DNA of 64,000 bases from the NCBI RefSeq assembly GCF_008831285.2, contig NC_045140.1, forward strand, positions 12,274,505-12,338,504. Reading direction: 5' to 3'. The notes beneath the pieces were generated by a model, which saw only the letters and a list, made by a program, of their open reading frames with translations, was not told the origin of the DNA and did no database searches. Below are positions 48,301-60,386 of this stretch, in pieces. The number at the start of each line of letters is the position of its first letter. The stretch's first letter is position 1. A program made the translations under genes and the position numbers. This DNA is from Nymphaea colorata (Eukaryota; Streptophyta; Magnoliopsida; Nymphaeales; Nymphaeaceae).

Positions 48301-49139
48301 TAGGATTTGGTTGAATCGAGGGGCGTCTCTTCAACTGTAACTCCATTGCCCAGTGTGAGTCCAAGAGGGCGGGGCACGAAGAAGAGGAAGGAAGCACAGA
48401 GTCCGCCTTCGTCTCTCTTGAGGGAATTTGATAGTTAAGAAGTTTAGCATCCACCACGGCGTCTTATGGTCTCGCTCCATCTTGGTTGAATGTTTAAGAA
48501 AGTTGGGGAATGGTGGTTGCTTATCGATGGACCTTTCCTAAATCAGAAGAGAAGAGAAGATCTAATCTTACTTTAACTAAACACTTAACCGGGCTTTTGG
48601 TAAATTCATTAAAAGATTGTGTTGCTTTGTCCTGCTAACCTGTTCTTGCTGGACTGCACCTACCTTTGAGACTAACCTGTTCTCGATACACCTGGAATTC
48701 TGATGGTTTGCTTGCTCTTTCTGAGCCAATAAGCTAAAGTTTTAGCTCCACCTGGTACCCTTTTCGAATTGCACTGTGGGCTTCAGATTCGACCAAATCA
48801 AGTCTCAGTTTTCGATGACATTGAAGTTAGATGACATTCTATTAAAGCATTTTTTACTGAAGAAAGACCATTAGTCAAACTGTTAAAGCTTTAATGACGG
48901 TTCATCACGACAGTAAAAGGATAGACATAAAACGTCAAAATCGATTTTCATTGACATTTATTCTTTCGCATTAATAAAAGGTTAATTCTTACTAATGTAG
49001 TGTCAGAACATCAGTAAATATTCCAGCGACGCTACTTTTACTAACATTCATGATAAAACATCAGAAAACCGGTAATGACGTTTTCCTTAATTTTATTGAC
49101 GTTTTTCTCCCATCGGTATTTTTTTTTTTTTTTGTGATC

Positions 49140-50274
49140 AACATAGCCATCTAAGAAGTCATATGAAATAAAAAAGGGTAAAAACTATGGGGCCCATAGA
49201 ACTTAATTTTGTCCTATGTACTTGAGGGAAAAGAAATATTAAAGGAATTTGGAGCAGGAAGAGATGACATAGTTTGAGTCGCACCATTTTTGTTAGTTTA
49301 ACACGCATTTGATGAGAAGTATAGTCGCTGGCATTGGCCATTGCACCTCTGAAACCATAAAAGGACGTTGAGAGATACTGAGAACGATAAATCACACACA
49401 AGAATCACACCAGTTTTAATGTGGTTTGGTATGAAGCATACATACATGATGAAAGTCTTAATGCTTCAACACTCAATATATGGAGCCTCTCTCACTAAAT
49501 TTCATTAAGTAATTTGATTGCAAGAGGGAGGGATGTGCCTTCAAAGATACCTACTGTTTTTGTTGGAATCTCTTTCTTTATTGGATACACATTTCCCATC
49601 TACATTAGATTTCATGATACGGTAGCAATTACTGATTTAAAAATGATTTTCCTTATTGCTTTTATTGTCATTACCACTGGTGGAGTTTATTCTTGTCTTC
49701 TACTTTCCGTTATGGTCATTGATAATGTTCCTCATATTCATCGTTGACAACTCAGCTTGATTACAGGTCTTCACAGACCAAACAAGATTTTTTAAATTTC
49801 ATGTCTCAACATCCGTGGATATGATATTGCTCAACCCCGAATATGAGATTCAAGGCAATCAGATGTCACAGCTAGGGGTCAATCACCTCAAAACGTACCC
49901 ATTGAGACTTGTGTTTAAAGGAAAAACACAACATTGTCAGAATAACATTCAGTTTTGTTCCCTTAACATATGAAATTGACATGTTCAAAATACATCGGCC
50001 CATTTTTGCTATAGGTTCAAAAGGTGAAGTGGCAATTCTAGAGTTTCATTTTCTTGCGGAGTACATATCGTTATTTGGCATATCCGTCAATATAGGAGAG
50101 ACGACCCATGGCGATAATAGACAAAGGAGAGGCGACGGTCTCCCCTCATTGCTGTTTTTTATTTTTATTTTTATTTATATTTTTTTTTAAAGTTGAGCAT
50201 CTGTTGCAGACGTATTGGATGCTGATCATGTAGCATAATCGCAAGACAACACTTGCTACGTAAAAGCTCAGTTA

Positions 50275-50359
<85 letters not shown>

Positions 50360-52137
50360 CTTGAGTGTTGGTGAGGAAGGCGACCCTTGACCAAGGAAGG
50401 AAATATATGCTGGGTGGCTTGTTTGGCATCCAAGTGATTTCATGCTGGCACGCCTCACGTACAATGAAAAACACTCTTTATTGTTTGTTTGCAAGTTGAT
50501 CAACTCATTTTTGTAGAACTTATGTTTTTTCTTGAGGTGTATCACTTGCAGAGAGAGAGAGAGAGAGAAAGAGATTGAAAGAGATAGAGAGAGCAGAAAG
50601 CACGAATTAATATTACCAAAAATAAATCGCTCCCAACAGGATGTGTTGAGAGAGAGAAAAAGATAGAGATACGGTGAGACAGAGATAGTAGGAAGCATTA
50701 ATGAACATTACTAAAAATAAATCACTCCCAATGTTGGAAGGACTAGAACACTCTATCAAACTAATTGGAGTGAAACAAAAACCACCAAACCAAGGAAGAA
50801 CTACAAAGAACAGCAAAACAAACAATAAAGAAACCCTAGATGACCATTCCCCAAAAGGATATTCAACATACACCCAATAAGCGCAAAAAAATACTAAGAG
50901 CTTACCAATCAAAATAAAGAAAAGCCCTGTAGATATGGCCAACCAGTTATTGCCATAGTTTTCTTAGCCTATATGAAGGGTTTTTTTGTTGGTTTTTTTC
51001 TTGTCGGTAATTATTGTCTTAGGCCACTCTTTCCATTGCGTGATCTTTCTCTGATGACTCAGCTTTGGTCTTTGACAATGGGGTCATGGAGTTTTAAAGG
51101 GATGATACATTATTATATTTATCAATGTAACCACTGTCAAATGTAAGGTAGCATCATTGCTACAGGTATTCCTTATTTTGGAGATGGTACCCATGGCATG
51201 TCTATAGTTGTCTCCCCTAGAGGTGGAGTGTTGAGGAGCGAAGTGGAAGTGCTAGAAAGTCTGTTTAGGTACCACAAAGAATACAATGGCCAGATTATCA
51301 TAAACTCCTATTTCAATGTGTTAGTTGGAGGGATGCATCAGCTCCTTGAAAGAAGGACCTGGAATGAACTTAGACTTTTAGTGGCTCTTTGATAGTGAAG
51401 GCAGAGCAAGGAGACCTTACAGTTGAGCTTGGTGTTTTCATCAAGGCTCATCTAAAGGAAAATGGGGATTTTTGTGCAGACAAACAGCTATTCATGGATG
51501 GTGTTTTATTTTTGTATTCTTGGAGGTTCAGTCAAAGGTTTGTTTTTTGTCTGTGTGAAGATGAGCATATATGTTCCTGCTAACCATTTCCTTGTTCAGG
51601 AACTGTGTTTTTACTAAAGGTGGGGAGCCTAACCCCTGCATGCTGTTATTGCGATATGTTCACCATTGATTTTGACGAAATTAATCTCTCTCTCTCTCTC
51701 CCTCCCTCTCAAGAGCTTAATTTCCATTTTACATTTGGCTTTTTGTTCTGGTGATTTGGCATATATATATTCGTTGTACTCAAGAGGCATATATAAAAAA
51801 AGTTCATACCAAAAACTTCCATTTGAATGGCTATACCCGAATAACTTTGTTGAGGTTTGATACAAGGTTTGCAAACAAATAATGCATCTATGTCAGCTGG
51901 CTGGGTGCACGTCACATATGAGAAAAGTTGACCAACTTCTTCAAAAATCAAGTTGTAGGGAACGGCAAAAAAAGAAAGGTATGTAATTGGTAGGCACAAG
52001 CTACTGACCAAAGGGAACATAGGATAGTCACATATATTGTAGAAATAATAAATTCTGTTATGTACTGAGGGAGTGAGGTTTTAGTCCAACATTCAAGACA
52101 AAGAGAATAATAAAGGACCAATGCATACATATATGTA
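49140..52137. other. intergenic DNA with microsatellites
   Basis: No supported gene. 51160-51600 has two consecutive + strand frames (GMSIVVSPRGGVLRSEVEVL and AEQGDLTVELGVFIKAHLKE) that look moderately protein-like but match nothing I know. A (TA)n(GA)n microsatellite lies at 50279-50355 and further GA runs at 50550-50690. Confidence 0.45.
50279..50355. repeat. compound (TA)n(GA)n microsatellite
   Basis: About 50 bp of TA dinucleotides followed by about 26 bp of GA dinucleotides. Confidence 0.95.
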
Positions 52138-52737
52138 GTAGTGCTAAGTCTGATCAACTTAACACACTATTTATTATATAAGTATTTTTTTCAACATGGA
52201 AGCAGCCCAAGTGTCGAGCTGGCTACTTCTTATTATAGCCTCAACCGTTATTATTATAGGAATTTGACTAATGCAGGTTGTGGGCCGGAAAAAAGTAACC
52301 AAAGCTGAAGACTGCTGGCTTTCCATGGCATGCTGCATCTTCCATAATTTGGCTCTTGTAAAACTCTGGATGTTTATGTTCCCCATGCCGAGAAGGATCA
52401 CCCCTCTATTTTCTGCATGTCATCGCTGTGGAGAAATTATTGTGTGCCCCTGGGCACTACAGCTATAGGCTGCTCGTTAAGGCTCTTCCCCCTCACCGCC
52501 ACCATCCAGAGTTTTGCAAGAGCCAAGTTATGGAAGATGCGGCATGCCATGGAAAGCCAGCAGTCCTCAGCTTTGGTTACTTTGTGCCTGCCCATAACCC
52601 GCATTAGTCAAATCCCTATATTAATAACGGTTGAAGCTATCATAAGAAGTAGCCAGCATGACACTTGTGCTGCTTCCATGCTAAAAATAATAATTATATA
52701 ATAAATAGTGTGTTAAGTTGATCAGACTTAGCACTAC
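52138..52737. repeat. 600-bp foldback: 235-bp inverted arms, 130-bp loop
   Basis: The left arm (52138-52372) begins GTAGTGCTAAGTCTGATCAA, and the right arm (52503-52737) ends TTGATCAGACTTAGCACTAC, its exact reverse complement. Similarity persists to CTCTGGATG / CATCCAGAG at the loop, with scattered differences (roughly one in ten positions) and equal arm lengths. The loop (52373-52502) is unique and GC-richer. Outside the arms pairing stops at once. It may be a foldback or MITE-type element, or a locus producing a long hairpin RNA. No clear target-site duplication was seen. Confidence 0.92.
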
Positions 52738-52739
52738 AC

Positions 52740-54067
52740 ATGTACCTGCATTGGTTCTTTATGTTGTTGGGCTTTCTCATTTGCTTCATGACTATGTAAC
52801 AGATTTTATTATTCTATAATATATGTGTCTTTCCTATGTTCCCCTTTGTCTACTTCTTGCTAGGGATGGGCATGGGGGCTGCCTAGCCTGATTCAAAATC
52901 GGCTTTGGTTCAATTGGTCCAAGTTATTAATCATGGTTGCCTGTTTGCATCCTAAAATTGTTGAGGTCCGGTCGTATGAGGTCCGGTCGTTTCCAAAGCC
53001 TTTATTGGGGGTAACCTGACCAACAACCAACCTCTTGCTTTGCATATTCTGATATTTCAAATGTTATCCTAAATCTTATATGTATGTGTGCTCAAGTCTA
53101 AATAAAATTTTAAATATTGAGACAAATTTTAAAATGATTAAAATATAGTTTGGTTTAAAAGTTGTGCCCTTAGGTCTAGAACTATGGTCTTAACGGTTAA
53201 TGAATTAGTGACTTTATAAACTTGTGATTTAATTGTTGGAATAGACAAATAGTATAGAATATAAATTGTTTAAAAGAAATACTTGTAAGATCATGAGAGT
53301 ACTTCAACTATTATCACTATAACTCAAATAAAAGATAACGTATATTTAATGATAGTTTTTGAAAATCGAAGTTTTCAATTTGTTTGAGGAAATATGATTA
53401 GGAACATGCTTATATATTACTTGTTTAGCAAAACATAGCTTTAACTTATCATACTTAGCAAAAACGAGCTTTTCAAGTTTTGTTTGAATGATAAGATATC
53501 AAAATAGATGGACGATGACCATAGTTTTTGTTCACTGTATGGCCAAAGAGAGGAATTTTGTAATACTGTAAAGATTTGAAAATGAAAGTAATATGTTGAA
53601 AAAAAAAATAAAGATATGATATTTGAAATAAGAAAATATTAATAATTTGTAATTCATTCTTCTGAATCTTAAGTAAGTTTCAAGGTGCCTTAATTCAATT
53701 ATAACCTTATTGTGGTTTGATCTTGTCTTGCTTAAGCTTTTTAAATATGTGTGTGTGAGCATTCATGAATTGAAAAAGTGATTGTATATGCATGATTACA
53801 TAAATTCTATATGCTTAAGAATAAAATAAATCATTTCTATCATAACATATATCTAGGGAGCAATGAAAAAGAAACATTTGTTGGTAAATGTAAAATCTCA
53901 TCTAATGAGTCACTCAAAGGTGTAATGAAAATATAGGTAGCAAGGGAAGGCCACAAAGAAATGAATGTTTGGAAAAATGTGAAATATGAATTTATAATCT
54001 AAAAAATGGAAAATGACATGCTCAATGCAAATTAAGATATACATCAAGTGTGTTTAGATGTTTCTGG
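52740..54067. other. intergenic DNA
   Basis: AT-rich, short chance frames only. It contains a short direct repeat GAGGTCCGGTCGT (52970 and 52979 region). Confidence 0.5.
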
Positions 54068-54072
54068 GTTGG

Positions 54073-57000
54073 TGTTCGCACCCCACCCCTTTCTCAAAGG
54101 GGGTCGAAATGCGAATCAGCAAAATTCTTTTAAAATTGAAATTTTAAAGAAAAATTTTCAAGAGAAAAGGATCTGCCCATCGGTACGAGGTCCAACCGTT
54201 CCTGCCACGTTTAAGAGGGGTAATTGGACCAAGGACTAAGGATTACTTTGATCATGTACGAGTTATTGGTGCAAATCCTATATGCTTGTGCATTGAGATT
54301 TTGGATTCAAGAACCAAAATTCATTTTGAATAAGTGATTTGAACTTGTTTTGAAAATAAATTTGAAGATTGGAGAGTTTTCTATTTAATTTAAAAATCAT
54401 TGTTTTGGTGTCATTTGATTTGAAATCTGCAATTCTTGAGGATTTTAAAGATTTGAGATTGAGTTCTTTGTTGTAAACTCAATATGATGAGTTGAAATGA
54501 TGATCAATTTTTGGTAAAGTACCTAAGTTTCCTTAGCAAAGAAAATTGATTTGGAGTTCTTCTTTAGATAGAACATAGGTTCCAAATTGTTAGAAAACAT
54601 ATTGTTTTCTAAACATATTTTGGTCAAGATTCTGAATGCATTGCTTGTGTTTTCTTTTGAAATTAAGTGAAGTTTACAAATTTTTGTTGCAATATGACTT
54701 GGCTAGTTTTTGCAACTCAAAGTTTAATCACTTAACTTCTTGAGAATGTGTACGTGGTGCTATTGATTTTAAGTGAAAGTGAATGCATGAGATGAGAAGG
54801 GAAACTATATGAAACATTCATTCTTCTCTCTCTTATAATCTCTCAAGCTTCATTCATTGCAATCATACGTCATACAATCTATGCATGAAGATTGACTTTT
54901 ATTAAATGTAGGACTTTCTCTAAATGTGCTTATTATATTATTAAGCGCATGAATTAGAGATATAGTCCATAAGCTTGAGTCATGGATGAGAAACTCAAAA
55001 CAATTAAGAATTAGGCAAATGAGGATGAAATCAAACTCTAAAATATGGAGGAAATGTGAATATCATCTTTTTTCTTCAAAATTATCATAAAATCAGATCT
55101 TATTCTGATTTAAATGGATAAAACTTAAAATATTGATTCTAAGAGTGTTCGACTCTTTGGGAAATGATGAAATTCAGTTTTACTCCATATGAACTAAGCA
55201 TCAAGTTGGCAAAAATCATGTGCCACATGTTCTCATTCATATCATGAAGTTCTAAGAACCTTTCTTTCTCCCCAAAATCAAACAAAATTTCATATTCTTG
55301 TCCTAGAAGATCCATTCATTAATTGGACTATGAAAACACTTTTGATCTTGTTCTTTAAGGGATACAAAGACTATGGTCTTTCAAATGTGATCTTACATTA
55401 TTTTTGAGACTCAATCAATCACAAGTAAGTCTGAAAGTTAGTTGAGGAAATCAGAAATTTCTAAAAGGCTTTTAGAGAGGCGATTAGGTCTTTTTATTAT
55501 CCTTCAAAATATAACCACTTTATGGCTGAAAATTGGCATCACAAATATATAAAATTTGACATTCTTAAGCTAATTCCCATAAAGCATTGTCTAATTCCAG
55601 CAACTTGCATACATTTTACGTATGGATTGCTGAAATTAAATAAAAATGGAATGAAAATGATTTCATAGCCTTGCACTATGAAAATCAACAAAATGATTCC
55701 CCTTTTTTAAAAACCAGTTTGAAAACGTGTTCCAACATGATTTTAAAGGAGGAAAATGATTTTTAAGAAGAGATTGCATGTGTATATATATAACAATATA
55801 TATATATATATATAACAATATATATATATCTTACTCTTCAAAATGGAATTTAATCAAGAGACCGCATGACTCATAAATCATGATGATTCATGGCTGGGTT
55901 CTTTTACGTAGGAAGATTGAAAACTTGTTTCTAATCTCCTCTACCACCATTGGTCAATTAAATTGAAAGACATGAATCTGAACGACTTTAAATGAGAAAG
56001 AAAACAACAATACTCAAGCTAATTCATCCCTAATGTTGTCATGCAAGAGTGGATCACATTCATAAGAATGTATCCATCCCTAATAGGCGTTTTCATCACA
56101 TATGTTGTAGCAAAATCACTCTCTCTCACCGTGGGATTCTCTCATGGTGAGGATTTGAAAATAGTTTTAAGCTTATTGTTTTGAAATGGGTGTGGCCTTG
56201 GTGCCCTTTTCAAAATTTGATACATTGGTTAGTCTTTTAGAAAAACCGACGCATGCATGCATTATGCATTAAGATGTACATTTGATCGTATGTTCTCCCC
56301 AGCTGGACATCATTCCCAGCAATAAAATAAATGAAAATAAACTCACCCCCCAAATTGCTTAAATTAAAATGAACCAACACCTCCTTCTTGGGAACTTGCT
56401 GAAGACCTTGGGGACTTGTAAAATGAGTTAAAGAGGGTTTAATGGCTCTAATTTGACAATTCTTAGCCCATTTACACGAGCTAGGTGGGCTGGGCTAGGT
56501 TTGGTCGATATTGGTTCAGACCTAGCTGACTAACTTTGACCAAAATTTTGAACGAAAATGCCCTCACACAGGGTTTTTCTTTATTTTATGCTATTTATTT
56601 TTTTCTTTGTTTGAAATCGAGCTTGTTAGGTTAAAACCTAGTTACTAAGCTCCAAATGTCATTGAATTATGATAATTCAATTCAAATTTGAATAAAATTT
56701 GAAAATTCTATCAAATTTGGTTCGAAAAGGGTATTTTCATCCATAACTTGATCAAAAAATGGATTTCAACTGAATCAAACTTTGGTTTGAAATATTGAAT
56801 TTTAATTTGGTATTTGATTTATGTATTTGACAAATCTAAATGTATATTTGTCTTTTATAAACCAATTTAACCTCTGTAATATCAATTTGATCATAGAAAG
56901 GTAAAATTATCGAGATTAGTTAATTTCGACCAATTGACCAAAGTCAAAGCTCATTTGTGAGTAGTTTGACTTTGTTTAAGGTACTTTAATAAATTTGAGC

Positions 57001-57709
57001 TAAGAAAGCTCTTAATTGAGCTGAATTATACTTCGACGGAGTCTAGTCAAAGTGGGTTCGATTCGGTCAAAGTCTATTTTCATCCACTGATTGGGTTGCG
57101 GGATAGACCCACCCTTTTGACTGTGCTGAGCCCAAGTTGACCGAACGTAGCTGGAATCGGCACCACATTAGCGTGCTCCCGGGTCAAACCTACTTGGATT
57201 AAGTAGGTTAGGTGAGTTTGACCAGTATAGTTATTGCTTTTTGGAAATTGACTCCTCTTTAAAGAGGACCTAGTTAAAGAAGAGAGAGAGACATAAATGT
57301 CTCTCTTTTCCTAGGTATCTCATTCATTTCTCCTTAAAAATGACTTTTCTTCATTTAATTGAGAGACCATATTTTTTTTTTAAATGGGGGGGCATGACCC
57401 CTGGGGGGCCCTTGACCACATGGGCTAGGTGGGGCCCACACGTGGGTCCCATGTAGCTTTCTAGACTGAATTAGATCCAATTCTTGGATTCAAGTCAAAA
57501 TTTGAATTTTGCAATTGGATTTGGATTTCAAATAATGACATTTGCAATTGGATTTGTATTCCTGCATTGGGATTTGTGTCACAGGTTAAATTGAATCTAA
57601 ATTGTTCTTTAGATTCAAAATTAGCTTTGAAATTGTAATTTTTCACAATTTTTTTGTAAAATTTTGATTTCGCTTTAGTTTTGATGTGAAAAAATTTGGG
57701 GTGTTAACA
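54073..57709. mobile_element. probable solo LTR, 3637 bp
   Basis: Begins TGTTCGCACC and ends GGGGTGTTAACA, so the termini form the TGTT...AACA inverted pair usual for LTRs. GTTGG occurs immediately before (54068-54072) and immediately after (57710-57714), a 5-bp duplication as made by retrotransposon integration. The interior has no recognisable protein, but contains short TA runs (55787-55828) and GATCCAAATC-like text in minus orientation (57460-57620). The duplication directly after the right end means no internal domain follows, hence a solo LTR. Its size suits large Ty3-type LTRs, but the family is not proven. Confidence 0.55.
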
Positions 57710-57779
57710 GTTGGACATGTCTCAACTTTAAATGACGAAAATAGAAAAGTAACCAACCCTAAATCCTCACATCATAATA

Positions 57780-58300
57780 CACATCCACAGACAATCAAGC
57801 TACTGAAATAGCGAATTAGATAAAGAAAAGAAAATATAGAGATACGATGAGAGAGTGAGGATAGATAAAAAGAAATTAAAAGAAGGAAAGAGAAAAATAA
57901 AAATAAATATGAGAGAAATAAAGATAAAGAGAGACACAGAGGGTGGGAGAGGGAGATTTGAAAGAGGAAAAATTAAAAGGAGAAAAAAATGAAAAGAAAA
58001 ATAACAAGAAAGAAATAAACAAGAAAAATTAAAATGAGAAACATAAATTAAAATGAAAGAAAAAAATTAAGAATGAAAGAAATAATGTTAAAATGAAGAA
58101 AAGATGAGTAAAAAATGAGATAAAAAGAAGTTAAAATGTAAAAGAGAAAAGTTAAAATGAGAGAAAAACAAGTTTAAAAGGATAAAAGAGTTAAAAGAAA
58201 TGAAAAAACAAGTTAAAGTGATAAAAGATAAGTTAAAAGAGAAATAAAAAATCTTAATCAAAACAAAAAATGAAGAAAACATTTGCCTCGGTCATGCTCC
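57780..58300. repeat. purine-rich tract with extreme strand asymmetry
   Basis: The + strand is almost entirely A and G with T and almost no C for more than 400 bp, built from words such as AAAATTAAAAGGAGAAAAAA and GAGAGAAATAAAG. No frame of interest and no fixed repeat length. Confidence 0.8.
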
Positions 58301-58487
58301 CAGGGCTTCAAAGAGGATACTTCAAGTTGCCTCCAAGGTCTCTTCTTCTGGTAAATGAATACTTCAAGTTGATGATGAAGAGTGGCAAGCAAGAAAAATT
58401 TAGAAAGAAGAAGAGAAAGAAGAGGAGAAGAAAATGAAATCTAAAAGATAAGAGAAGGCTCAAAGGCTTGAAAAGGTGATAGATTAG

Positions 58488-58640
58488 GGCCCGTTTGATG
58501 GCAGGGAAGAATTTAACGTTGTAAATTTACCATGGTGGAAAAATTTACGGCATGAAATTTTTCTCTCTTCCAATCTGAGGCCCAGTTTGATGACAGGGTA
58601 GAATTTAACTTGGTAAAATTAACCCTGTTTGATGTACAAG
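58488..58640. repeat. three direct copies of a CCxGTTTGATGxCAGG-type motif
   Basis: GGGCCCGTTTGATGGCAGGG (about 58488), GGCCCAGTTTGATGACAGGG (about 58579) and CCTGTTTGATGTACAAGG (about 58624) are each followed by (G)TAGAA/AAGAATTTAAC-like text. The first resembles the end motif of plant MITEs and also occurs, reversed, near 8411-8427. Confidence 0.65.
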
Positions 58641-59221
58641 GTAGAAAATTTAAGAGACTTTTTTCAAGACTGTTAGTAGTAGTTTGTTTTTTTTTTCTCC
58701 TCCCCAATTACATAGATAAAATTTACTATGAAAAACAAATGCAGCAAATAATACAACAAATAACAATGCAAGGCATGAAGGGCGAACTATAACAACTTGA
58801 AAACCTCATATATTTACCGCATCTTAGAACTGAGACATCGTACATAGTATATAAAGACTGACAGAAGGATGGTGTTGGTTGTGGCTCTTCTAGTTTTTGC
58901 CCATTTATGACAATCATCAAAGTCATCCTTTAGCTTCAGGCTTTCGGCATTATGGCAATTACATTTGTGCAGCCAGATAGTAGAGTAGAGAGTACATTTG
59001 ATGAACAACTTAGCCAGCCATGAGAAATCAGATAGAAAACATTTTTAAGGTGTAAGCACAAGCGCACATAGCATTAAGACTCCAATGTCTTCTTTCAGAT
59101 GCTTCACATCTTTGACGGAATATGTTGTGCTTTCCTATTTGTTTTAGGTTTCATGATGCATCAGTCAAGATCTACTATATTGATATTTTGCAAAATTATA
59201 AAATCTCACATGTGCATATAA

Positions 59222-59530
59222 CTACTACAAGGAAAAAGATATTTACTAATGCATTGCTTGTGTTAGTGAATGTCCCTTCTAATGCATCTCCTGCATTACA
59301 AACTCTATTTTAAAGGCTTCATTACAAAAGGCTTTTCTTAAGCAATTGCTGTGGGTTAGTATTAATTATTACTAATGCTGATTTATGGTCGTTACTAACA
59401 CATTGTCTGAGTTAGACAAGGCTTTGCTTACGAAATATCATGCGTTAGTATTAACTGTTGCTAACAAAGTTTGTGTTCATTTCTAATGCAATTAATACAT
59501 TACTAATTATTAACTGATTTTTTTTAGCTA
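59222..59530. mobile_element. CACTA-like 5' end with subterminal repeats
   Basis: ACTACAAGGAAAAA (59222-59235) is one substitution and one base away from the CACTACAAGAAAAA terminus of many plant CACTA elements. It is followed for 300 bp by inverted and direct copies of TACTAATGC / GTTAGTAAT / ATGCGTTAGTATTAACTG. No transposase follows, so this would be a fragment or a non-autonomous element. Confidence 0.5.
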
Positions 59531-59837
59531 CCCAAATGGGTGTCTACCTGTTTTTCAATACAACCAGAATATTTGCATCTCATCGTTACTAACTATTAAA
59601 TCTTGTTCCTTCACCACTTCAACCTCCATAAAAATGATTTTTAGTCTTTTGCCAGATATGGCTCCATCTGTCTAGCACGGCACAAAGTTCAAGAACTGAA
59701 GAGGCCCTTAAATGTTGCAGAACCAGGGTGCCATGGCAGCCAATACAATTTGGGAAGAGAAAGCAGTTTAACTATGAGAGGCGAAGCATGCTCTTTCATT
59801 AACTGACCTCATATGTCATGTGCTAGCATCATTTTAC

Positions 59838-60325
59838 CAAGACATCAGAAGCCATAAGATTCTCCATTGATTCATCAAATATGCCATCGGTTCCATGTTT
59901 GATGTTGAAGCCTGCTCCCACCAGCTTGTTTGAGGATACGCTATGCTTGACTTTTGTAGGAAGAATCTGCAGGTATATTCAACTAAGGCACTAAGAATTT
60001 CATAATGTCACAAGATTGTTATTCAAAACTTGGTAAAATGTTTGCACTTTGTTTTTGCAATTCAGTTATGTTTCACATATTTCTTCAAATCCTGCTCTAA
60101 CTCAGGTTCCAAGCTTTTCAGTTCCCTTTGAACCCAATCTCAACCTGCTAATTCACCACCAAAATAATAGCTTTCAAAACAGTCGCAACTAAAATTGACA
60201 ACCTGTCTCAAGGAATGCACCGCTGGGCTGGTGGCCTGTTAAGAGCATGTCATCAGCTCCATACTCGTGGGGTGCTGCCTCCTGTGCCTTATGGAGGTAG
60301 AGCATGACGTCAAATTGAAGGTGCA
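59838..60325 (-). CDS. unrecognised three-exon gene fragment
   Basis: Three minus-strand blocks with GT-AG borders and matching phase. Exon a is 60325-60203, reading VHLQFDVMLYLHKAQEAAPH and then EYGADDMLLTGHQPSGAFLE, donor GACAG|GTTGTC. Exon b is 60138-60077 (WVQRELKSLEPELEQDLKKY, donor ATAT|GTGAAA). Exon c is 59966-59838 (ILPTKVKHSVSSNKLVGAGF, NIKHGTDGIFDESMENLMAS, DVL; acceptor CCTGCAG, donor CTTG|GTAAAA). Introns are only about 60-110 bp and the joined frame has no stop. I do not recognise the family. The start of exon a and any further exons are not found, and exon b needs the weaker acceptor TTGAG because the nearby GCAG acceptor would create a stop. It may be part of a gene, or a captured or decayed copy. 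Confidence 0.45.
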
Positions 60326-60386
60326 CTTACTCTATCCCAGGCACCGATGCAGCCTTGGACCCAATAAGCATGAAAAAAATTTGATT

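Larger units (their letters stand above)
42800..49134 (+). mobile_element. CACTA (En/Spm-type) transposon, decayed, with other DNA in its 3' half
   Basis: A + strand transposase relic (42810-46560) is followed by about 2.2 kb of other sequence and by a 3' subterminal region (48840-49134). That region is made of TTGACGTTTT / TAATGACGGT / CGTCAGTAAAAG-like repeats on both strands and ends in CATCGGTA plus a T run and GTG, as CACTA elements do (canonical T-run then GTAGTG). The terminal base pattern has decayed and I could not identify the 5' CACTA end near 42.6-42.8 kb, so the left boundary is approximate. Confidence 0.65.

Noticed and set aside
47813-48314. Overlapping open frames of 151 and 131 codons as genes
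   Set aside because: Three overlapping frames are open because the DNA is C/T-rich. The products are low-complexity Ser/Pro/Leu and resemble no family.
51198-51583. Two adjacent + strand frames as exons of a gene
   Set aside because: Protein-like composition but no recognisable motif, no clear splice sites joining them, and no supporting context.
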